The notes under the pieces are model-generated. The model was not told the DNA's origin, did no database searches, and was given only the letters and a program-made list of their open reading frames with translations. Positions 1 through 4,693 of a DNA stretch of 5,141 nt are shown here, in pieces (position 1 is the first letter of the stretch; every line of letters starts with the position of its first letter). The stretch comes from CANKHA01 sp035699705. GTDB lineage: Bacteria; Pseudomonadota; Alphaproteobacteria; Rhizobiales; Xanthobacteraceae. The translations under genes and the position numbers were made by a program. The DNA lies in assembly GCA_035699705.1 (NCBI GenBank), contig DASSPI010000096.1, positions 1-5,141 of the forward strand. The letters run 5' to 3'.

Positions 1-1
1 C

Positions 2-1036
2 TTCGCCAAGGCTTTGCCCGACACGCGCGTGTTCTACGCGGTGAAGGCGAATCCGGCGCCGGAGGTGCTGTCGCTGTTGGCCGGGCTCGGCTCCTGCTTC
101 GACATCGCCTCGGTTCCCGAGATCGAGATGGTGCTCGCCGCCGGCGCCACCCCCGACCGCATCTCCTATGGCAACACCATCAAGAAGGAGCGCGACATCG
201 CGCGCGCCTTCGCGCTCGGCATTCGCCTGTTCGCGGTCGACTGCCAGGCCGAGGTGGAGAAGATCGCGCGTGCCGCTCCCGGCAGCCGCGTGTTCTGCCG
301 CATCCTGTGCGATGGCGCGGGCGCGGAATGGCCGCTGTCGCGCAAATTCGGCTGCGAGCCGGCGATGGCGGTGGAGGTGCTGGAGCATGCGCTCCGGCTC
401 GGGCTGGAGCCTTATGGCGTGTCGTTCCATGTCGGCTCGCAGCAGCGCAACCAGCATGCCTGGGACAAGGCGCTGGCCTCGGCGGCGGCGGTGTTCCGGG
501 AATGCGGCGAGCGCGGCATGAACCTGTCGATGGTCAATCTGGGCGGCGGCTTTCCGACCAAATACCTGAAGAACGTGCCGACGGTGAGGACCTACGGCTC
601 GGCGATCTTCAAGGCGCTGCGCAAGCATTTCGGCAACCGCATCCCGGAGACCATCATCGAGCCGGGGCGCGGCATGGTCGGCAATGCCGGGGTGATCGAG
701 ACCGAAGTGGTGCTGGTGTCGAAGAAGGCCGAGGAGGACGACGTGCGCTGGGTCTATCTCGACATCGGCAAGTTCGGCGGCCTGGCCGAGACCATGGACG
801 AGTCGATCCGCTACCCGATCAGGACGCCGCGGGACGGCGGCGAGCTGGCGCCCTGCGTGCTGGCCGGTCCGACCTGCGACTCGGCCGACGTGCTGTACGA
901 GAAGCAGCCTTATCCGCTGCCGGTCTCGCTCGAGATCGGCGACAAGCTGCTGATCGAAGGCACCGGCGCCTATACCGCGACCTATGCCTCGGTCGCCTTC
1001 AACGGCTTCGCGCCGCTGAAGACCTTCCACATCTGA
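2..1036 (+). CDS. odc: Ornithine (possibly lysine/ornithine) decarboxylase, group IV PLP-dependent, 5'-partial
   Basis: This cytoplasmic enzyme decarboxylates L-ornithine to putrescine, the first committed step of polyamine synthesis. The frame is open from base 2, so the start lies outside the window. The visible 344 residues lack roughly the first 35-40 of a family about 380 long. The internal TTG at 14 is not a plausible start because conserved sequence continues upstream of it. Visible motifs are YAVKANP with the PLP Schiff-base lysine (window residue 15, codon 44-46), HVGSQ (143-147), the glycine-rich phosphate loop GGGFP (181-185), EPGRG (220-224), GPTCDS with the catalytic Cys292 and Asp293, and a C-terminal GAYT...FNGF segment. 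These match alanine-racemase-fold ornithine/diaminopimelate/arginine decarboxylases. The short single-domain form and CDS motif point to ornithine. Some bacterial relatives also accept lysine, which cannot be excluded. Homospermidine synthase downstream, which uses putrescine, supports the call. Confidence 0.93.
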   Translation, partial: FAKALPDTRVFYAVKANPAPEVLSLLAGLGSCFDIASVPEIEMVLAAGATPDRISYGNTIKKERDIARAFALGIRLFAVDCQAEVEKIARAAPGSRVFCRILCDGAGAEWPLSRKFGCEPAMAVEVLEHALRLGLEPYGVSFHVGSQQRNQHAWDKALASAAAVFRECGERGMNLSMVNLGGGFPTKYLKNVPTVRTYGSAIFKALRKHFGNRIPETIIEPGRGMVGNAGVIETEVVLVSKKAEEDDVRWVYLDIGKFGGLAETMDESIRYPIRTPRDGGELAPCVLAGPTCDSADVLYEKQPYPLPVSLEIGDKLLIEGTGAYTATYASVAFNGFAPLKTFHI

Positions 1037-1049
1037 GGTCTGAATAACC

Positions 1050-1071
1050 GGAAGCCGGTTCGCCGGCTTCC
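1050..1071 (+). terminator. Hairpin after ornithine decarboxylase, probable terminator or 3'-end stabiliser
   Basis: A perfect 9-bp stem (GGAAGCCGG 1050-1058 with CCGGCTTCC 1063-1071) closes a TTCG tetraloop, starting 13 nt after the decarboxylase stop. The loop-closing pair is G-C, not the extra-stable C(UUCG)G arrangement. The bases after it (ATCCTGTCA) are not a real T-tract. It may therefore be a weak intrinsic terminator, a site that slows 3' exonuclease, or partial attenuation before the acetyltransferase gene. Confidence 0.6.
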
Positions 1072-1125
1072 ATCCTGTCACAACGAGTTTGCTGACAACA
1101 CTCCGCGGGCTATGGCCGCGCGAGT

Positions 1126-1131
1126 GGGGAG
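1126..1131 (+). promoter_or_regulatory. Shine-Dalgarno site of the acetyltransferase gene
   Basis: GGGGAG lies 9 nt before ATG 1141 and supports that start. An ATG at 1134 is out of frame and too close to this site to compete. Confidence 0.6.
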
Positions 1132-1140
1132 TGATGCGCC

Positions 1141-1755
1141 ATGACCGCTCTGCGCAAAGCCACTGCTGCCCTCACCGGCGCCGCGCCGTTCGCGATCCGC
1201 GCGGAACGCGCCTCGGACCTTGCCGCGCGCGACGCGCTGCTCGATGCGAGCTTCGGCGGGAACCGCCATGCGCGCACCTGCCAGCGCCTGCGCGAGGGCC
1301 GCGCACCCGCCGAAGGTCTTGCCTTCACGGCGGTTCATCGCGGCCGTCTGGTCGGTACCGTACGTTTGTGGCACGTCCGCGCCGGCGGCATCCCGGCGCT
1401 GGTGCTCGGGCCTCTGGCTGTCGACAATTCCTGCCGCAATCTCGGGATCGGCGCGGCTTTGGTGACGCATGCCCTGGCGGCGGCAAAGGCGCGGGGCCAC
1501 GGCGCGGTGATCCTGCTGGGCGATGCGCCCTATTACGCGCGCTTCGGCTTCTCGGCGCAGAAGACCGGCGAGCTTGCTTTGCCGGGCCCGTTCGAGCGCG
1601 AGCGGCTGCTCGGTCTCGAACTGCGCGAAGGCGCGCTCGACGGCGCCTGGGGCATGATCGTAGCGACCGGGATGACAGCGCGTCGCCCGCGGCCGGTTGC
1701 CGGAAAAATCCGGCAATTGGCGCGCCAATCGGCTCAATCAAGCGGCTTGATTTGA
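1141..1755 (+). CDS. GNAT family N-acetyltransferase (YhbS-like)
   Basis: This is a 204-residue acetyl-CoA-dependent N-acetyltransferase, probably cytoplasmic, with unknown acceptor. The GNAT core runs from about residue 17 to 177. It begins with FAIRAERASDLAARDALL and continues with a strand pair around VHRGRLVGTVRLWHV (65-79). The diagnostic acetyl-CoA motif is LGPLAVDNSCRNLGIGAAL (89-107), with the pyrophosphate loop R99-x-x-G102-x-G104. Motif B is LLGDAPYYARFGF (125-137). This layout resembles the COG3153/YhbS group. The last 25 or so residues (TARRPRPVAGKIRQLARQSA onward) are basic, of low complexity and lie beyond the fold; they are encoded by inverted-repeat DNA described separately. 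The gene sits between ornithine decarboxylase and homospermidine synthase on the same strand. A role in polyamine acetylation is an inference from context only, since GNAT enzymes act on many amines, antibiotics and proteins. Confidence 0.88.
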   Translation: MTALRKATAALTGAAPFAIRAERASDLAARDALLDASFGGNRHARTCQRLREGRAPAEGLAFTAVHRGRLVGTVRLWHVRAGGIPALVLGPLAVDNSCRNLGIGAALVTHALAAAKARGHGAVILLGDAPYYARFGFSAQKTGELALPGPFERERLLGLELREGALDGAWGMIVATGMTARRPRPVAGKIRQLARQSAQSSGLI

Positions 1756-1757
1756 GC
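1697..1757. repeat. Cluster of three back-to-back inverted repeats over the 3' end of the acetyltransferase gene
   Basis: Three self-complementary units follow each other almost without a gap. The first, 1697-1716, pairs TTGCCGGA with TCCGGCAA around an AAAA loop. The second, 1716-1729, is the perfect 14-nt palindrome ATTGGCGCGCCAAT. The third, 1732-1757, pairs AATCAAG (1736-1742) with CTTGATT (1746-1752) around CGG, and GCTC with GAGC extends the stem past one bulged T. The third unit contains the acetyltransferase stop codon TGA (1753-1755). The arms are visible in the sequence. Whether this is a dispersed REP-like element, a terminator region or chance cannot be told from one copy. Confidence 0.6.
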
Positions 1758-1767
1758 ATCAGGACGC

Positions 1768-1799
1768 GGCATTGCGGGGCGCGACAGGCCCGCAATGCC
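1768..1799 (+). terminator. 11-bp inverted repeat between acetyltransferase and homospermidine synthase
   Basis: GGCATTGCGGG (1768-1778) pairs perfectly with CCCGCAATGCC (1789-1799) around a 10-nt loop, 12 nt after the acetyltransferase stop and 37 nt before the next start. The following bases (TCTGTCATTGCC) give only a weak T-rich tail, so termination is uncertain. The symmetry could also serve as a protein-binding site or as an mRNA-processing hairpin separating the two genes. The in-frame ATG at 1795 lies inside the 3' arm, which argues against it as the homospermidine synthase start. Confidence 0.5.
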
Positions 1800-1825
1800 T
1801 CTGTCATTGCCGATGCTATCCCTTT

Positions 1826-1829
1826 GGAG
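1826..1829 (+). promoter_or_regulatory. Shine-Dalgarno site fixing the homospermidine synthase start
   Basis: GGAG, within CTTTGGAGACACCGC, lies 7 nt before ATG 1837. No comparable site precedes the in-frame ATG at 1795, so 1837 is preferred. Confidence 0.65.
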
Positions 1830-1836
1830 ACACCGC

Positions 1837-3264
1837 ATGAGCGCTTTCCCCGTCCACGCCAAAATCACCGGCCCGATCGTGATGATCGGCTTCGGCTCCA
1901 TCGGCAAGGGCACGCTGCCGCTGATCGAACGGCATTTCGATTACGACCCGAAGCGTTTCGTCATCATCGATCCGCATGAAGAAGGCGAGCTGGCCAGGAA
2001 ACACGGCGTGCGCTTCATCAAGCAGGCGGTCACCAAAGACAATTACCGTGAGCTGCTGACGCCGCTTCTCACCGCGGGCGGCGGCCAGGGCTTTTGCGTC
2101 AATCTCTCGGTTGATACTTCCTCCGTCGACCTGATGGAATTTTGCCGCGAGATCGGCGCGCTCTATATCGACACGGTAATCGAGCCGTGGGCCGGTTTTT
2201 ACTTCGACAAGAAGATCGGTCCCGAGAAGCGCTCGAATTACGCCTTGCGGGAAACTCTGCTGGCGGCCAAGCGGAAAAAGCCCGGCGGCCCGACCGCAGT
2301 ATCTACCTGCGGCGCCAATCCCGGCATGGTGTCCTGGTTCGTCAAGCAGGCGCTGCTCGACCTCGCGCGCGACCTGAACGCCGGCGGGACCGAGCCGAAG
2401 AGCCGCGAGGAATGGGGACGGCTGGCGCAAAAATTGGGCGTCAAGGGCATCCATATCGCCGAGCGCGACACCCAGCTTTCGCGAACGCCGAAGCAGCGCG
2501 ACAAATTCGTCAATACCTGGTCGGTGGAAGGCTTTGTCTCGGAAGGCATGCAGCCGGCCGAGCTCGGCTGGGGCACGCATGAAAAATGGATGCCCGCGAA
2601 CGGCCGCAAGCATGACGAGGGCTGTCAGGCGGCGATCTATCTGCTGCAGCCGGGAGCCAATACGCGCGTGCGTTCCTGGTGTCCCACGCCCGGCCCGCAA
2701 TACGGCTTCCTGGTCACGCATAACGAGTCGATCTCGATCGCCGATTACTTCACCCTGCGGGACGGCGGTAACATCGTGTATCGCCCGACCTGCCATTACG
2801 CCTACCATCCGGCCAATGACGCCGTGCTGTCGCTGCACGAGCTGTTCGGCGCGACCGGCAAGATGCAGTCGTCCTGGCACATCCTGGATGAGAACGAGAT
2901 CGCCGACGGCGTCGACGAGCTTGGCGTGCTGCTCTACGGCCACGGCAAGAATGCCTATTGGTATGGCTCGCAGCTCTCGATCGACGAAACGCGTTTGCTC
3001 GCGCCGTATCAGAACGCCACCGGCTTGCAGGTATCCTCGGCGGTGCTCGCGGGCATGGTCTGGGCGCTGGAGAATCCGACCGCGGGCATCGTGGAAGCCG
3101 ACGAGATGGATTTCCGCCGCTGCCTGGAAATCCAGATGCCTTATCTCGGGCCGGTGAAAGGCTATTATACCGACTGGACGCCGCTCACCGGCCGCGGGCA
3201 ATTATTCCCCGAGGATCTGGACGAGGGCGATGCCTGGCAGTTCAAGAATGTGCTGGTGAGCTGA
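1837..3264 (+). CDS. hss: Homospermidine synthase (NAD-dependent)
   Basis: This 475-residue cytoplasmic enzyme joins two putrescines (or putrescine and spermidine) into sym-homospermidine, using NAD+ as a tightly held redox cofactor and releasing ammonia or diaminopropane. It belongs to the saccharopine dehydrogenase-like fold. The N-terminal Rossmann motif is IGFGSIG (residues 17-23), with an acidic strand end VIID (42-45). Length and residue order match the Blastochloris viridis enzyme (about 477 residues, recalled from memory). Residues described as active-site there have counterparts here one position lower: Asp93, Glu116, Asn161 in CGANPG, Glu209 in AERD, Trp228 in NTWSVEG (the cation-pi tryptophan), Glu236, His295 and Asp360. 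Nothing appears truncated or shifted. I chose ATG 1837 over 1795 because of the Shine-Dalgarno site and because the upstream extension overlaps a hairpin. Ornithine decarboxylase upstream supplies the substrate, and a small membrane protein gene follows after 14 nt. Confidence 0.95.
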   Translation: MSAFPVHAKITGPIVMIGFGSIGKGTLPLIERHFDYDPKRFVIIDPHEEGELARKHGVRFIKQAVTKDNYRELLTPLLTAGGGQGFCVNLSVDTSSVDLMEFCREIGALYIDTVIEPWAGFYFDKKIGPEKRSNYALRETLLAAKRKKPGGPTAVSTCGANPGMVSWFVKQALLDLARDLNAGGTEPKSREEWGRLAQKLGVKGIHIAERDTQLSRTPKQRDKFVNTWSVEGFVSEGMQPAELGWGTHEKWMPANGRKHDEGCQAAIYLLQPGANTRVRSWCPTPGPQYGFLVTHNESISIADYFTLRDGGNIVYRPTCHYAYHPANDAVLSLHELFGATGKMQSSWHILDENEIADGVDELGVLLYGHGKNAYWYGSQLSIDETRLLAPYQNATGLQVSSAVLAGMVWALENPTAGIVEADEMDFRRCLEIQMPYLGPVKGYYTDWTPLTGRGQLFPEDLDEGDAWQFKNVLVS

Positions 3265-3267
3265 CGC

Positions 3268-3272
3268 GGGAG
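3268..3272 (+). promoter_or_regulatory. Shine-Dalgarno site of the small membrane protein gene
   Basis: GGGAG lies 6 nt before ATG 3279 and immediately follows the homospermidine synthase stop (3262-3264). This supports translation of a short downstream gene from the same message. Confidence 0.65.
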
Positions 3273-3278
3273 CGGAAA

Positions 3279-3473
3279 ATGCGCACGGTTGTTTCCCTTG
3301 CCGGAATCCTGCTGCTGCTGCTCGGCCTGCTCTGGATCGGGCAGGGAACGGGCTATTTCCCCTATCCGTCCTACAGCTTCATGGTCAGCGAAATGACCTG
3401 GGCCTATCGCGGAGCCGGCGTTGCGCTGGCCGGCATCATCGTCATCCTGCTCGCGCGCCGGATCGGGCGCTGA
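3279..3473 (+). CDS. Small two-helix inner-membrane protein, function unknown
   Basis: This 64-residue protein is predicted to be an inner-membrane hairpin. Helix 1 covers about residues 4-21 (VVSLAGILLLLLGLLWIG) and helix 2 about 45-59 (GAGVALAGIIVILLA). Between them is a short aromatic, proline-containing loop (GYFPYPSYSFMVSEMTW, 25-41). Arg2 before helix 1 and the basic tail ARRIGR after helix 2 predict that both ends face the cytoplasm. The start at 3279 has a good Shine-Dalgarno site and lies 14 nt past the homospermidine synthase stop, so co-transcription is likely. The same frame stays open far upstream across the homospermidine synthase gene, but that part is a shadow. Small proteins with a WIGQG...SFM core occur in related alphaproteobacteria as conserved hypotheticals; that is my recollection. 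No catalytic motif is visible, and a link to polyamines rests on position alone. Confidence 0.78.
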   Translation: MRTVVSLAGILLLLLGLLWIGQGTGYFPYPSYSFMVSEMTWAYRGAGVALAGIIVILLARRIGR

Positions 3474-3516
3474 TCTCCGCGCTGCATTCCGTCGCCCCTC
3501 TGGCAAGCCCGCCTGA

Positions 3517-3530
3517 ATTCGTGCATGAAT
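3517..3530. promoter_or_regulatory. Imperfect 14-bp palindrome, candidate operator
   Basis: ATTCGTGCATGAAT is self-complementary except for one mismatched pair (G3521 opposite T3526). It lies 67 bp before the binding-protein start in a non-coding gap, where a repressor or activator site would be expected. A second symmetry, AATTCG (3516-3521) with CGAATT (3567-3572), overlaps it. The regulator is unknown and chance is a real alternative. Confidence 0.3.
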
Positions 3531-3549
3531 CCCCAAAACTCGCCGGCAT

Positions 3550-3578
3550 CTGACCACGGCCGGGGACGAATTTATCTT
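3550..3578 (+). promoter_or_regulatory. Weak sigma-70-like promoter candidate upstream of the binding-protein gene
   Basis: CTGACC (3550-3555, 4 of 6 matches to TTGACA) and TATCTT (3573-3578, 4 of 6 matches to TATAAT) are 17 bp apart in the 124-bp gap before the second transcription unit. Transcription would start near 3585, on the Shine-Dalgarno site itself, leaving a leader of only about 13 nt. This weakens the call. Confidence 0.25.
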
Positions 3579-3584
3579 GTTCAT

Positions 3585-3590
3585 GGGAGG
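3585..3590 (+). promoter_or_regulatory. Strong Shine-Dalgarno site fixing the binding-protein start
   Basis: GGGAGG lies 7 nt before ATG 3598. In-frame alternatives at TTG 3577 and ATG 3583 have no ribosome-binding site and would place extra residues ahead of a normal signal peptide. Confidence 0.75.
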
Positions 3591-3597
3591 ATGCGGA

Positions 3598-4677
3598 ATG
3601 CGGCGTATCGGCTTGGCTTGTGCAGGATTGCTGGCGGCTTCGATTTCGATCACCAACGCTTCCGCTGAAACCGTCGAAGAATTCTATAAGGGCAAGACCG
3701 TGACGGTGATCGTCACCGGCGCCACCGGCTCGATCTACGATCTCTCGGCCCGCCTCGTCACCCGCTACATGTCCGAATACATCCCGGGCAAGCCGACGAT
3801 GGTGGTCAAGATGATGACCGGCGGCGGCCATCTCATCGGCACCAACTGGCTCTATAACGTGGCGCCGCGCGACGGCTCGGTGCTGGCCTCGATCGGCGAA
3901 GCCATTCCGCTCACCCAGGTGCTGGAGCCGGAGAAGGTCAAATTCGATGTCAGCAAGTTCAACTGGCTCGGCAATCCGGGGCTGAGCAACCTTGTTCTGT
4001 CAACCTGGGCCGATAAGGGCGTTAAGACCATTGAAGACGCGAGGAAAAAGGAAGTCATCATCGGGGCCGGCGGGCCGACCTCGCCGTCCGGCCAAATTCC
4101 GCGCGCGCTGAACAATGTGCTGGGCACCAAGTTCAAGATCATCGTCGGCTTCCCCTCCACCTCGATCGACCTGGCGATGGAGCGCGGCGAGGTGGATGGG
4201 CGCGGCAGCGCGCAGGTAAGCTGGTGGAAGACCGGACGTCCGCATTGGGTGGCGGAGAACAAGCTCAATCATCTGGTGCAATGGGGCCAGAAGCGCGATC
4301 CCGATCTGCCAAACGTGCCGCTGCTGACCGAGCTGGCGAGCAATGAAGCGGAGCGGCAGGTCTTCGCGCTGCTGTCCTCCACCGTCATCGTCGGGCGGCC
4401 GATCCTGACCACGCCGGACGTGCCGGCGGACCGCCTCGCCGCGCTGAAGGACGCCTTCGCCAAGACCATGAAGGATCCGAACTTCCTGGAGGAAGCCAAG
4501 AAGCTCAACCTCGAGATCAATCCGCTTTACGCCGACGAGATGCAGAAGCTGATCAACGACGTCATCGCCACCAGGCCCGAGGTGGTGAAGCTCGCCAAGG
4601 CGGCGATTACCGAGGGTGAGGTCTTCGACTGCAAGAAACTGGTGAAAGACGCAGGTCTCTGCGAAGAGAAGAAATAG
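3598..4677 (+). CDS. TctC/Bug-type periplasmic solute-binding protein of a tripartite tricarboxylate-type transporter
   Basis: This 359-residue exported protein probably captures an organic anion in the periplasm for a TctAB-type permease. It begins with a Sec signal peptide: MRR, a hydrophobic stretch (4-18), and a predicted cut after ASA (residues 21-23), giving a mature start ETVEEFYKGKTV. Family landmarks are the first-lobe loop GATGSIYDLSARL (41-53), MTGGGHLIGTNWLYNVAPRDG (73-93, with the typical NVAPRDG), the second-lobe loop GAGGPTSPSG (156-165), and LAMERGEVDG (192-201). Two-lobed Bug proteins are usually about 320-330 residues; this one is slightly longer through a C-terminal helical tail. 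The mature protein has only two cysteines, Cys345 and Cys355, near its end, which could form a disulfide. No TctA or TctB gene is visible, so it may work with a distant permease or act in sensing. A VOC-fold gene follows after 16 nt. Its ligand cannot be deduced. Confidence 0.85.
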   Translation: MRRIGLACAGLLAASISITNASAETVEEFYKGKTVTVIVTGATGSIYDLSARLVTRYMSEYIPGKPTMVVKMMTGGGHLIGTNWLYNVAPRDGSVLASIGEAIPLTQVLEPEKVKFDVSKFNWLGNPGLSNLVLSTWADKGVKTIEDARKKEVIIGAGGPTSPSGQIPRALNNVLGTKFKIIVGFPSTSIDLAMERGEVDGRGSAQVSWWKTGRPHWVAENKLNHLVQWGQKRDPDLPNVPLLTELASNEAERQVFALLSSTVIVGRPILTTPDVPADRLAALKDAFAKTMKDPNFLEEAKKLNLEINPLYADEMQKLINDVIATRPEVVKLAKAAITEGEVFDCKKLVKDAGLCEEKK

Positions 4678-4681
4678 GCGC

Positions 4682-4688
4682 AGGAGAG
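4682..4688 (+). promoter_or_regulatory. Shine-Dalgarno site supporting a GTG start for the VOC protein
   Basis: AGGAGAG ends 5 nt before GTG 4694, with the GGAG core 7 nt away. It favours GTG over the in-frame ATG at 4715, which would delete the first beta strand (INHMAMV) and a likely metal-binding histidine. Confidence 0.7.
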
Positions 4689-4693
4689 AAACA

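Noticed and set aside
307..1047. A 246-codon plus-strand frame overlapping the ornithine decarboxylase
   Set aside because: It is a frame-shifted shadow of the decarboxylase, dominated by Arg, Gly and Ala, with no domain.
1089..1116. A promoter-like pair TTGCTG / TATGGC before the acetyltransferase gene
   Set aside because: The -10 match is only 3 of 6 with a 16-bp spacer, too weak to list as a feature, although a promoter somewhere in this 104-bp gap is possible.
1101..1124. A bulged stem (CTCCGCGG with CCGCG-C-GAG) just before the acetyltransferase Shine-Dalgarno site
   Set aside because: It is short, interrupted and expected by chance in GC-rich DNA, and it does not include the Shine-Dalgarno bases, so a riboregulatory role is not supported.
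1078..1737. A 219-codon minus-strand frame opposite the acetyltransferase
   Set aside because: The opposite strand encodes an intact GNAT fold with a Shine-Dalgarno site, while this translation has no recognisable motif. It is a compositional shadow.
1795..1836. A 14-residue N-terminal extension of homospermidine synthase from ATG 1795
   Set aside because: It has no Shine-Dalgarno site, the ATG sits in a hairpin arm, and the extension does not fit the known family N terminus.
1816..3201. A 461-codon open frame on the minus strand opposite homospermidine synthase
   Set aside because: It lies wholly opposite a gene with clear family motifs. Its translation is rich in Arg, Ala and Gly with no recognisable domain, as expected of an antisense shadow in GC-rich DNA.
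3309..3320. Four tandem CTG triplets in the small membrane protein gene
   Set aside because: They encode a leucine run in a membrane helix. Triplet slippage would not change the frame, so phase variation is not indicated.
3613..3621. A lipobox-like GLAC at residues 5-8 of the binding protein
   Set aside because: The cysteine lies only eight residues from the start, before most of the hydrophobic stretch. The ASA site at 21-23 is a normal signal peptidase I cleavage site.
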